A program made the position numbers and the translations under genes. A stretch of DNA of 64,000 bases from Marinirhabdus gelatinilytica. Lineage in GTDB: Bacteria; Bacteroidota; Bacteroidia; Flavobacteriales; Flavobacteriaceae. Location: the NCBI RefSeq assembly GCF_003353425.1, contig NZ_QRAO01000007.1, positions 19,960 through 83,959 of the forward strand. The letters are read 5' to 3'. Below are positions 36,733 to 45,036 of this stretch, piece by piece; the first letter of the stretch is position 1, and the number at the start of each line of letters is the position of its first letter. The notes below the pieces were generated by a model, which saw only the letters and a program-made list of their open reading frames with translations, did not search any database and had not been told where the DNA came from.

Positions 36733-37524
36733 ATGAGTGAAGCAATAACAGTTCCCACAATGGCCGAATATATGGCCCAAGGCAAACAACCCGAAGTATT
36801 GTTCTGGGTAGGTTGTGCCGGTAGTTTCGACGATAGAGCGAAGAAGATAACCAAAGCGTTTGTAAAACTACTGCACAACGCCAAGGTAGATTTTGCAGTT
36901 TTGGGAACCGAGGAAGGATGCACGGGAGACCCCGCCAAACGCGCCGGTAACGAGTTTCTCTTCCAAATGCAGGCGATGATGAATATCGAGGTACTAAATG
37001 GTTACGAAGTTAAAAAAATAGTGACCGCTTGTCCGCACTGCTTCAATACCATAAAAAACGAATATCCCGGATTGGGCGGAAACTACGAGGTAATGCACCA
37101 CACCCAATTTCTAAAATCCCTATTGGATGAAGGCAGACTAAAAGTAGAAGGTGGAAAATTTAAAGGAAAGAAAATAACCTTCCACGACCCTTGCTATCTG
37201 GGTCGCGCCAATAACGAATACGAAGCTCCCCGTGACCTCTTGAGAAAACTCGAGGTAGAACTCACCGAGATGAAGCGCTGCAAATCACGCGGACTCTGTT
37301 GTGGGGCCGGTGGCGCACAAATGTTCAAGGAGCCGGAACCAGGCAAGAAGGATGTAAACATAGAGCGTACCGAAGAAGCTTTGGGTACAAATGCCAAGAT
37401 CATCGCTGCAGGCTGCCCATTCTGTAATACCATGATGACCGATGGCGTAAAGAACTTCGAGAAAGAAGGCGAAGTAGCCGTGATGGACGTAGCCGAAATG
37501 ATTGCCAATGCGCAGGATTTGTAA
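36733..37524 (+). CDS. CCG-domain (heterodisulfide reductase subunit B-like) Fe-S protein
   Basis: 263 residues. It has two cysteine-rich CCG-type domains: VGCAGSFDDR...CPHCFNTIKNEYP and DPCYLGRANNEYEAPRDLL...CCGAGGAQMF...CPFCNTMMTDG. Such domains hold unusual 4Fe-4S clusters in HdrB, LutA and GlpC-like proteins. Together with the ferredoxin protein at 34926 it likely forms a soluble/membrane redox module. The physiological substrate is unknown. Confidence 0.85.
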   Translation: MSEAITVPTMAEYMAQGKQPEVLFWVGCAGSFDDRAKKITKAFVKLLHNAKVDFAVLGTEEGCTGDPAKRAGNEFLFQMQAMMNIEVLNGYEVKKIVTACPHCFNTIKNEYPGLGGNYEVMHHTQFLKSLLDEGRLKVEGGKFKGKKITFHDPCYLGRANNEYEAPRDLLRKLEVELTEMKRCKSRGLCCGAGGAQMFKEPEPGKKDVNIERTEEALGTNAKIIAAGCPFCNTMMTDGVKNFEKEGEVAVMDVAEMIANAQDL

Positions 37525-37572
37525 AGCCATACAAAAAATGAGACTGTCTAATAGGTGTCAAAAAAAATAATA

Positions 37573-37642
37573 AGTCACATTTAGCTTGTCGAAGTGTATT
37601 GATTATCAATTGTTTTGAAAATCCTACGACTCAGTTTGACAA
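37573..37642. repeat. interspersed imperfect palindrome
   Basis: The left arm GTCACATTTAGCTTGTCGAAG and the right arm near CCTACGACTCAGTTTGAC are imperfectly complementary. They match the flavobacterial interspersed word TTCGACAAGCTCAGTTTGAC in both directions. The palindrome sits in the 246-base gap between the Fe-S operon and the next gene; the rest of this gap shows nothing else. Confidence 0.45.
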
Positions 37643-37770
37643 TCTATATATTTTAGACTACCTCTATGGGGGTGATAGCAGACTTTCAAAAATCATTCGA
37701 TTATTATGAAGGACACTTTTATTAAAAAAAAATCTTAATTTCTAAAACCCTACCTCTAAAATAAATAGCT

Positions 37771-38256
37771 ATGCTAGTAGATTTCAATACACTCCCCGAT
37801 ACTTCAAGAATCTGGGTTTACCAATGCAGCCGGAAATTATCTGATGAAGAAGTAGCTGCAATTTCAGAAAAAACTTCAGAATTCCTAAAGCAGTGGACAG
37901 CCCACGGTGCTAATCTGGAAGCAGGGTTCGAGATAAAATACAACCGTTTTATCGTAATAGGTCTCAACCAGGAGAATGCTTCGGCATCTGGATGCAGTAT
38001 TGATGCTTCGGTGCACTTTATACAGCAGTTGGAAAAAGAATTGGACGTAGATCTACTGGACAAGATGAACGTGACATTTTATAATGGCGAATACATAGCG
38101 CATAAATCTTTGGCAGATTTCAAAAAAATGGCCAAGGCCCGTTCCGTCTCTCCAAACACGGTAGTTTTCAACAACTTGGTGAACACAAAGGAAGAATATT
38201 TGCACCATTGGGAAGTTCCTGCAAAAGAAAGTTGGCACAGTAGATTTTTAGCATAG
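37771..38256 (+). CDS. conserved flavobacterial protein of unknown function
   Basis: 161 residues, soluble, no signal peptide. Begins MLVDFNTLPDTSRIWVYQCSRKL and ends with EEYLHHWEVPAKESWHSRFL. Database relatives are often called ABC transporter ATPase, but no Walker A, Walker B or signature motif is present, so I reject the name. The next gene starts 20 bases downstream, so they may be co-transcribed. Confidence 0.7.
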   Translation: MLVDFNTLPDTSRIWVYQCSRKLSDEEVAAISEKTSEFLKQWTAHGANLEAGFEIKYNRFIVIGLNQENASASGCSIDASVHFIQQLEKELDVDLLDKMNVTFYNGEYIAHKSLADFKKMAKARSVSPNTVVFNNLVNTKEEYLHHWEVPAKESWHSRFLA

Positions 38257-38276
38257 TTTTTGTACTTTTAAGTGCT

Positions 38277-41231
38277 ATGAAAAAACACCTTGTCTCCTTA
38301 CTATTCTTAACATCTGTAATTTTTTCGACCGCTGCCCAGCAAGTCAACCCCCTTATTGTTAAAGAAGATTTCGAAAACCAAAAAAAATGGGTAGATAGCA
38401 TTTACAACAACTTGTCCCTTCAGGAAAAAGTTGGGCAGTTGTTTATGGTAGATGTTTTTTCCAGCGATCCAACATCCAAGACCGATAAAATAAAGAAGCT
38501 CATCCAAGAGCAATACATAGGCGGAGTAATTTTTTCCAAAGGAGGGCCACAGCGCCAGGCAAAACTCAATAACGAATTTCAGGCAGCTTCCAATATCCCA
38601 CTTATGGTTGCGATGGACGCAGAGTGGGGATTGGCCATGCGTTTGGATTCTACCTTTGCCTACCCGTGGAATATGACACTTGGGGCTATTGAGGATAACA
38701 AGATTGTTGAAAAGGTTGGAAAACGAATCGGCGAACACAGCAAACGTCTGGGCGTGCACATAAATTTCGCACCTGTGGTAGATATAAACACCAACCCAAG
38801 GAACCCCATTATTGGAAATCGGTCGTTTGGTGAGGACAAAGAGAACGTAACACAAAAAGCCATGGCTTTTATGAAAGGGATGCAACAAGCGGGAATCATA
38901 GCAAACGCAAAACATTTCCCCGGGCACGGCGATACCGAGACGGATAGCCACAAAACACTTCCTACCATACATTTTTCCAAAGAACGCATTGATAGTGTAG
39001 AACTGTACCCGTACCGTCGCCTTATCGAGGAGGGTCTGAGCAGCGTAATGGTTGCCCATTTAAACGTTCCCTCTTTGGAAACAGAAACCAATTTTCCTTC
39101 CTCACTATCCAAAACCATTGTTTCCGATATGCTGAAGGGGCGGCTAGGCTTTAATGGCTTGGTATTTACGGACGCCCTTAATATGAAAGGCGCAGCAAAT
39201 TTCAAAGAGCCGGGAGAGATAGATTTGGCTGCTTTTCTTGCAGGTAACGATGTATTGCTCATTTCAGAAAACATTCCCAAGGCGCATCAATTGATCGTAA
39301 ATGCCTTTAGGGAGGGGATCATCACTGAAGAACGCTTGGCACATTCAGTAAAAAAAATATTATATGCCAAGTATAAAGTAGGGCTCAATGATTATAAACC
39401 CGTTTCCACTAATTATTTGGTTGAAGAGCTCAATACCGTTTGGGACGATGTACTGTACGAAGAGGCGATGGAAAATGCGCTTACGGTATTAAAGAACGAC
39501 AAAGCCATACTACCCATAAAAGATCTTCAGAAAAAAAAGATTGCCTATGTGAATTTTGGTGACGATTCCGGAAAACCATTCTTGGATCAACTCCGAGCCT
39601 ATGCCGATGTAGACTGGGTAAAGGCCTCTAGCCTGGACAGCTATGTAAAAAAATTGAAGAGTTACAATTACGTTATTATTGGTTTCCACCGTTCCAATGA
39701 AAACCCATGGAAAAGTTATGAGTTTACCGAAAAGGAATTGGTTTGGATCTATGAGATAGCAAGGACCAACACTGTTATCCTTGATGTTTTCACGAGACCG
39801 TATGCTCTGTTGGATTTAAAGACCTCCACAAATTTTGAAGGTATTATCATGTCCTACCAAAACAGCGAGGTAGCCCAAGAACTATCGGCACAGCTTATTT
39901 TTGGGGCAAGAGGTTCCAACGGGCGTCTGCCTGTTAGTTTGGGTGAAGATTTCCCCGTAAATACGCAATACGAGACCAAACCCCTTAAACGCTTACAATA
40001 TGGTACCCCAGAGAGCGTGGGCGTTAACAGCTATACCCTAAAAAAAATTGACTCTATGGCTAGAGCGGGTATCTGGGCCGGCATGTACCCTGGAGCCCAA
40101 ATCTTGGTGGCCCGAAAGGGGAAAGTAATTTACAACGAGACCTTTGGGACCCACACCCAACAAAAAAAGAACCGTGTTAAGGAGGACAATGTGTACGACG
40201 TTGCCTCACTCACAAAAATCCTGGCTACCCTTCCTATGATCATGGATTTGGTAGATAGGGGAGTGCTCTCCATGGATACCAAACTTTCTGAAATGCTCCC
40301 AGAGTACAAAAACTCCAATAAGGCAAATATTACCTTACAGCAAATGCTCACACACACGGCACGACTCAAGGCTTGGATACCGTTTTATGCGTACACATTG
40401 GATACGATCACTAAAAAACCTTCAGAAAAGTACTATAAAACCAAGCCCAACGAAGATTTCAACATTAAGGTTGCAGAAGGATTGTACATGAGAAGAGATT
40501 ACAAGGACAGCATTTTTGAAACGATTCGGGAGAGCGATCTCAGGAGTCGAAAGGGCTATAAATACAGTGACCTTCCTTACTACATACTAAAAAAATATCT
40601 TGAGGATTTTTATGGAAAAGGGCTGGACGAACTGGTACAGACAAACGTGTACGAGTCCCTGGGAGCCAACTATACGTCATACAATCCATTGTCGAAATTT
40701 TCAAAAACATCTATCGTTCCTACTGAAGAGGACACCTACTTTAGGATGCAAAAGGTACATGGGTATGTACATGACCAAGGAGCTGCGATGATTGGTGGTG
40801 TTGGCGGGCACGCAGGGCTTTTCAGCAACTCGAACGATATTGCCAAGATTATGCAGATGTACCTCTGGAAAGGGTTTTATGGTGGTAAACGCTATTTTAA
40901 CCCTGAAACCTTAGATGCCTTTAACACTTGCTATTATTGTGAGGAAGATGTGCGAAGGGGAGTGGGCTTTGATAAACCACAACTGGGAGATGTTGGCCCC
41001 ACCTGTGGCTGTGTATCTATGACAAGCTTTGGGCATAGCGGTTTTACGGGTACTTTTACTTGGGCAGATCCTGAGGAGGAAATCGTCTACGTATTCCTAT
41101 CCAACCGAACGTACCCCAGTGCAGACAACCGAAAATTGATAGGCAGCAATTTACGCAGTAATATCCAACAAGTTATTTACGAGGCCATAAATAATAATAA
41201 CCGGGCAAACACCCAAACAACATCTAAATGA
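38277..41231 (+). CDS. GH3 beta-N-acetylglucosaminidase fused to a serine beta-lactamase-like domain
   Basis: 984 residues with a signal peptide (HLVSLLFLTSVIFSTAAQ). Residues ~45-380 are a GH3 domain of the NagZ type: KHFPGHGDTETDSH (His/Asp acid-base loop, residues 212-225) and nucleophile D299 in VFTDALNMKG. Residues ~400-560 are a GH3 C-terminal alpha/beta domain. Residues ~575-970 are a class C beta-lactamase/PBP4-like domain with S644-x-x-K647 (DVASLTK) and HSGFTGT near the end. The enzyme likely cleaves GlcNAc from peptidoglycan fragments and acts on the peptide or an ester. The stop overlaps the bshA start by 4 bp. Confidence 0.9.
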   Translation: MKKHLVSLLFLTSVIFSTAAQQVNPLIVKEDFENQKKWVDSIYNNLSLQEKVGQLFMVDVFSSDPTSKTDKIKKLIQEQYIGGVIFSKGGPQRQAKLNNEFQAASNIPLMVAMDAEWGLAMRLDSTFAYPWNMTLGAIEDNKIVEKVGKRIGEHSKRLGVHINFAPVVDINTNPRNPIIGNRSFGEDKENVTQKAMAFMKGMQQAGIIANAKHFPGHGDTETDSHKTLPTIHFSKERIDSVELYPYRRLIEEGLSSVMVAHLNVPSLETETNFPSSLSKTIVSDMLKGRLGFNGLVFTDALNMKGAANFKEPGEIDLAAFLAGNDVLLISENIPKAHQLIVNAFREGIITEERLAHSVKKILYAKYKVGLNDYKPVSTNYLVEELNTVWDDVLYEEAMENALTVLKNDKAILPIKDLQKKKIAYVNFGDDSGKPFLDQLRAYADVDWVKASSLDSYVKKLKSYNYVIIGFHRSNENPWKSYEFTEKELVWIYEIARTNTVILDVFTRPYALLDLKTSTNFEGIIMSYQNSEVAQELSAQLIFGARGSNGRLPVSLGEDFPVNTQYETKPLKRLQYGTPESVGVNSYTLKKIDSMARAGIWAGMYPGAQILVARKGKVIYNETFGTHTQQKKNRVKEDNVYDVASLTKILATLPMIMDLVDRGVLSMDTKLSEMLPEYKNSNKANITLQQMLTHTARLKAWIPFYAYTLDTITKKPSEKYYKTKPNEDFNIKVAEGLYMRRDYKDSIFETIRESDLRSRKGYKYSDLPYYILKKYLEDFYGKGLDELVQTNVYESLGANYTSYNPLSKFSKTSIVPTEEDTYFRMQKVHGYVHDQGAAMIGGVGGHAGLFSNSNDIAKIMQMYLWKGFYGGKRYFNPETLDAFNTCYYCEEDVRRGVGFDKPQLGDVGPTCGCVSMTSFGHSGFTGTFTWADPEEEIVYVFLSNRTYPSADNRKLIGSNLRSNIQQVIYEAINNNNRANTQTTSK

Positions 41232-42358
41232 AAATAGCCATAGTTTGTTACCCAACCTTTGGAGGAAGTGGCGTTGTAGCTACCGAATTAGGACTCGCAC
41301 TGGCCGAGAAAGGTCACGAGATACATTTTATAACCTACAAACAACCTGTTAGGTTGGAGTTATTGTCCAAGAACATCCAATTTCACGAAGTTTCGGTGCC
41401 CGACTATCCGTTGTTCCACTACCAGCCCTACGAGTTGGCGCTGTCCAGCAAGTTGGTAGACATGGTAAAGCTGCACCGTATCGAGGTATTGCACGTGCAT
41501 TATGCCATTCCGCATGCCTATGCGGGATATATGGCCAAAATGATGCTGCAGGCCGAGGGGATTTCTATTCCCATAGTAACAACCCTGCACGGGACAGATA
41601 TCACCCTTGTGGGCAACCATCCTTTCTATAAGCCAGCGGTTACCTTCAGTATCAATAAGAGCGATGTGGTGACCTCGGTGTCACAAAGCTTGAAGGACGA
41701 TACCAACAGACTTTTTGATATTACTTCTGAAATTGATGTAGTCCCCAACTTTATCGATGTTGAAAAATATACCAACCCCTATACCGATTGCCAACGTGGC
41801 CTTATGGCCGAAGAAGATGAGTTTATCATCACACATATAAGTAATTTAAGGCCCGTTAAACGCATACAGGATGTTATTGAGATATTTTATCGTGTCCAGC
41901 AAAAAATACCCGCCACGCTCATCATGGTAGGCGAGGGGCCTGAGAAAGATCCCGCTGAAAGACTATGCCGAGAAAAAGGCATACAGGATAAGGTCCGTTT
42001 TGTGGGGAACAGTAGTGAGATAGATAAGATTTTGTGTTTTAGTGACTTGTTCCTGTTGCCTTCAGAAAAGGAAAGCTTTGGTCTTGCCGCATTGGAGGCC
42101 ATGGCAAGTGGCGTACCAGTAATTTCAAGCAACACGGGGGGGCTCTCTGAAGTGAACGAGCAGGGCGTGAGTGGTTATTTAAGTGATGTAGGCAATGTAG
42201 CCGAAATGGCCAACAACGCTATCTCCATCCTGAAAGATCCCGATGAATTAAAAAAATTCAAGCAACAAGCCAAACAAGTTGCCAAAAAATTCGACACCCA
42301 AAATATCGTACCCATGTACGAAGAAGTGTACCAAAAAGCCGTAGCCTATGTTTCGTAA
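41228..42358 (+). CDS. bshA: N-acetyl-alpha-D-glucosaminyl L-malate synthase
   Basis: 376 residues, GT4 family. BshA joins UDP-GlcNAc to L-malate in the first step of bacillithiol synthesis. Seen: KIAIVCYPTFGGSGVVATELG (glycine loop), HVHYAIPHAYAGYMAK, VTTLHGTDITLVG, and the donor site EKESFGLAALEAMASGVPVISSNTGGLSEV. The start overlaps the GH3 stop (ATGA). No bshB or bshC in this window. Confidence 0.93.
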   Translation: MKIAIVCYPTFGGSGVVATELGLALAEKGHEIHFITYKQPVRLELLSKNIQFHEVSVPDYPLFHYQPYELALSSKLVDMVKLHRIEVLHVHYAIPHAYAGYMAKMMLQAEGISIPIVTTLHGTDITLVGNHPFYKPAVTFSINKSDVVTSVSQSLKDDTNRLFDITSEIDVVPNFIDVEKYTNPYTDCQRGLMAEEDEFIITHISNLRPVKRIQDVIEIFYRVQQKIPATLIMVGEGPEKDPAERLCREKGIQDKVRFVGNSSEIDKILCFSDLFLLPSEKESFGLAALEAMASGVPVISSNTGGLSEVNEQGVSGYLSDVGNVAEMANNAISILKDPDELKKFKQQAKQVAKKFDTQNIVPMYEEVYQKAVAYVS

Positions 42359-42827
42359 TATAATTTTTACAGTTTTGTGCCTGCCGTTGTTTTTACTCTC
42401 TAATTGTAAGAGTACCGGAAACACCACATCTGAAAATCCAACAACTGAAGGGATACCTTTTACAACACTTTTAAGCGATTCCCAGAGCAACATACAACAA
42501 CCCACCAAAAAGGTAATCACTGCTCAACAAGAGTTGGACGCCATTTTCGCAAAGGTAAACAGCACAAGAATGCCCGGAATCCCTGTTCCCGAAGTAGATT
42601 TTAGCACATACGAAGTATTTTTATATTCCCCAGGGGAAGTAAACCACGGCACCCAAGGCATACAAGTTGCAACCGTTGCCAAAACCAATAACAAAATAGA
42701 GGTTACGTTGGCCGCAAACAAATCACAAGGTGATTATGTGACCACAGTAATGTCGCAACCATGCGTGATGATTAAATACAAAAAACAAGGCCTTCCAGTG
42801 GTAGTAAAGACCGCTGCGGAAAATTAA
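42348..42827 (+). CDS. lipoprotein with PrcB-like C-terminal domain
   Basis: 159 residues. Lipoprotein signal FTVLCLPLFLLSNC (Cys 20), a Ser/Thr/Asn linker, then a domain with VDFSTYEVFLYSPGEVNHGTQGIQVA that resembles the C-terminal part of the protease-complex subunit PrcB. The start overlaps bshA by 11 bp, so it is the third gene of the GH3-bshA unit. Its stop overlaps the convergent dipeptidase gene by 4 bp. Function unknown. Confidence 0.65.
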   Translation: MFRNIIFTVLCLPLFLLSNCKSTGNTTSENPTTEGIPFTTLLSDSQSNIQQPTKKVITAQQELDAIFAKVNSTRMPGIPVPEVDFSTYEVFLYSPGEVNHGTQGIQVATVAKTNNKIEVTLAANKSQGDYVTTVMSQPCVMIKYKKQGLPVVVKTAAEN

Positions 42828-44284
42828 GTCCTAAAATTATTCTCGAGAAATTCCATAGCATTAATTTGCAGCACACGCTCTACAATGGAGGCGCCACTTA
42901 TCCTGTTGAATTCCAAAAGTTTTTCTCTGTTTTCGTTCAGGTAGTCGTTGGCATGGTTCAGCATTTCTTCACCAAGGTCTTTAATGTTCTCAGCGGTCCA
43001 CAGTCCTTTAATAGGGTTTACGATACCATCAAAATCACTACCAATACTTTGTATGCCCCAACCGAACAACCCTTCTTTGTTCAGTACTTCAGCAATATGT
43101 TCTACCTGTCGCCACACCAATAGGGATTTTTTCTGCAGTTGTTTCCGTTTGTTCGGAAAATAGATTTTAGATTGGTTAATGGCTTTTTTGCTTCCTATTC
43201 GCCTCTCGTCCAATTGTATACCCAGCAGGCCATTGCTCATGGCAATACGCACCACTTCTTCGTCGAAAAAATTGATATCCAGGTTATTGAAATATTTGGC
43301 TCTTTCAGGATAATCTGTCACATCCCATTGTACAATGGAACGTTGCCCATTAACGGCTCCGTGACTGGCAATAACAGGAATCTTTTCATCTTTAAATTTG
43401 GTGTCCAATAGATTATAGTACGCTTTGCGTGAAGCAGTGCTCATGTGCTTTACATCCAAAGGAATACGAGGGCCATTGGTATTGGAAAGCAACCTGTTGA
43501 TTACCTCCATGCCCAGTTCTGTGATGCCAGTGTTCAACCCCCTGTCTTGGTTTTCGCGCAAGGCACCAATGCTTATGCTACGGGCGTGCCCACAGAGCTC
43601 ATTGTAAAAATGGTGTGCAAATGTGATGAACACAGGCTTGTGTGGCCAATTTTTAACCGCTTTTAGGTTATCTATTACTTCAATGGGGTCTGCAGTATCA
43701 GTATTCATGTCCAACCCTGTATTGAATGCGTGCGCCCCCTCAATGGACAACACTATGTTGATAATCTTTTTATCTTTTGTCTCGCTTTGTTGGTTTTCTA
43801 AAATTTCAGCATAACTGTTCACAAGCCTGTAGGTATAAAAAACAGCGTCGATCTTGTGTACTTGGTTGTCCAGTTGCTTGTAAAAGTCGTATTCGCTCAT
43901 TAGGTCCTCAAAATAGTCGTTGTGGCGCATAACGGCGTCTATGCGGCTTTGGCTAATACTTGCGGCTAGATTTACCAACACATCGGTAAGCCCTTTCCAG
44001 CCCCAGACACGTTTACTCAAAAAGTGTTTTTCAAAAGGGTAGAGGCTCACGACCACTACTTTAGCGCCAGACCTTGCCAATGCGCTCATATCGGTTTGGG
44101 TGAACTTGGTAAGGGTCACCATCCGGTTCACGAATTTTTCCAAAACCGTGGGCGGACTGTAATGCCAAATAGAGTTTTTCCTGCCAGCATCAAGGGCATT
44201 TTGCTTGGGTGGTTCGTATTTAAAACTTTTGCTATAAGGCTTCAGGGAGGGATGGCAATGTACGTCTACATAATGCGTTTTCAT
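42824..44284 (-). CDS. membrane-dipeptidase-type (M19) metallopeptidase
   Basis: 486 residues. Renal-dipeptidase family layout: HYVDVHCHPSLK carries the metal-binding HxH, SIEGAHAF the Glu bridge, and LDVKHMS the second histidine site. IPVIASHGAVNG holds the later His, and GIQSIGSDFDGIVNP the Asp near the end. It has no signal peptide, so it is probably cytoplasmic and cleaves dipeptides or related amides. It is longer than classic M19 enzymes (~330-400 residues), with an extra segment around residues 40-130. Confidence 0.8.
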   Translation of the reverse strand: MKTHYVDVHCHPSLKPYSKSFKYEPPKQNALDAGRKNSIWHYSPPTVLEKFVNRMVTLTKFTQTDMSALARSGAKVVVVSLYPFEKHFLSKRVWGWKGLTDVLVNLAASISQSRIDAVMRHNDYFEDLMSEYDFYKQLDNQVHKIDAVFYTYRLVNSYAEILENQQSETKDKKIINIVLSIEGAHAFNTGLDMNTDTADPIEVIDNLKAVKNWPHKPVFITFAHHFYNELCGHARSISIGALRENQDRGLNTGITELGMEVINRLLSNTNGPRIPLDVKHMSTASRKAYYNLLDTKFKDEKIPVIASHGAVNGQRSIVQWDVTDYPERAKYFNNLDINFFDEEVVRIAMSNGLLGIQLDERRIGSKKAINQSKIYFPNKRKQLQKKSLLVWRQVEHIAEVLNKEGLFGWGIQSIGSDFDGIVNPIKGLWTAENIKDLGEEMLNHANDYLNENREKLLEFNRISGASIVERVLQINAMEFLENNFRT

Positions 44285-44374
44285 AGTCCAATGGCTTGTG
44301 AACTATAAAATTGCAACTAATATTTCGGTTTCCCCACAGGAAAAACCCTTTTTCTTATGGGCGAAATAACCCAC

Positions 44375-44400
44375 AAAAAACGCCCCATCATGGAGCGTTT
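44375..44400 (-). terminator. terminator after the OM barrel gene
   Basis: On the minus strand AAACGCTCCA and TGGGGCGTTT form a 10-bp stem with one mismatch and a 3-base loop, followed by a T run. It lies 24 bases after the beta-barrel stop. Confidence 0.75.
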
Positions 44401-44424
44401 ATCTTGTCAATATTTGTGTTTTGC

Positions 44425-44907
44425 CTAAAATTGATAGCGTACCCCTAAGGCGATATCCAAGTCTACATCGTCATTTACATCACCAAAACCAAATTCTGGC
44501 CTAAAGTCCAGTGATAACAATAAGGGGAAGTCAAAGTCGTATTCTATCCCAATATCTCCAGCGGCGTATAGGTAGGTCTCGGTATCATCATTTCCTGGGA
44601 AATCATCATCAAAGCTTACTTGGGCAACACCCCCTCCAGCACCTACGTACCAATTAAAACCACCATCGATGTTCCAAACCCACTGGTAAAGTCCTGTGAG
44701 CCTGTACGCGTCAAAATTTCTCCTGCTCCGCCATCCCAGGTCAAATTCCAAACGGTGCTTGCTGTCCAAATAACGTTGGTAACTTACCTCGGTACCAAAA
44801 CCGTCACTGTCACCAAGCCTGAGGCCAATGGCATTTTTTCGTTCCTGCGCGTTTGCATGAAGCCCAAATCCAATAACGGCAAGGGCAACTAAAAATAACT
44901 TTTTCAT
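44425..44907 (-). CDS. outer-membrane beta-barrel protein
   Basis: 160 residues. Signal peptide (FLVALAVIGFGLHANAQ), then alternating strands (AIGLRLGDSDGFGTEVSYQRYL, HRLEFDLGWRSRRN, GFNWYVGAGGGVAQVSF) ending in the aromatic ALGVRYQF, a typical OM C-terminal strand. Probably an 8-stranded OmpW/OmpA-like barrel of unknown function. A -7 box TAGGTTTG lies at 44933-44940 on the minus strand, upstream of its start. Confidence 0.85.
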   Translation of the reverse strand: MKKLFLVALAVIGFGLHANAQERKNAIGLRLGDSDGFGTEVSYQRYLDSKHRLEFDLGWRSRRNFDAYRLTGLYQWVWNIDGGFNWYVGAGGGVAQVSFDDDFPGNDDTETYLYAAGDIGIEYDFDFPLLLSLDFRPEFGFGDVNDDVDLDIALGVRYQF

Positions 44908-45019
44908 AGTTTTTGTTTTAAAGTTTGCATAACAAACCTAAACCATTAATAGTTTAGTTTGAGTTAATAAAATGTTAGACTTTAAGCTATAAACTATTGC
45001 CAAGCTAGTTGTAAGGGGC

Positions 45020-45027
45020 TATTTTTA
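45020..45027 (+). promoter_or_regulatory. -7 box for the FAD/Fe-S fusion gene
   Basis: TATTTTTA resembles TAnnTTTG, with a TTG at 44997-44999 about 20 bases upstream as a -33 element. The ATG at 45037 is 9 bases from the box, so the mRNA may be leaderless. Confidence 0.35.
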
Positions 45028-45036
45028 CAGTATTCC

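Noticed and set aside
37771..38256. Name ABC transporter ATPase for the 161-residue protein
   Set aside because: No Walker A, Walker B or ABC signature motif is visible.
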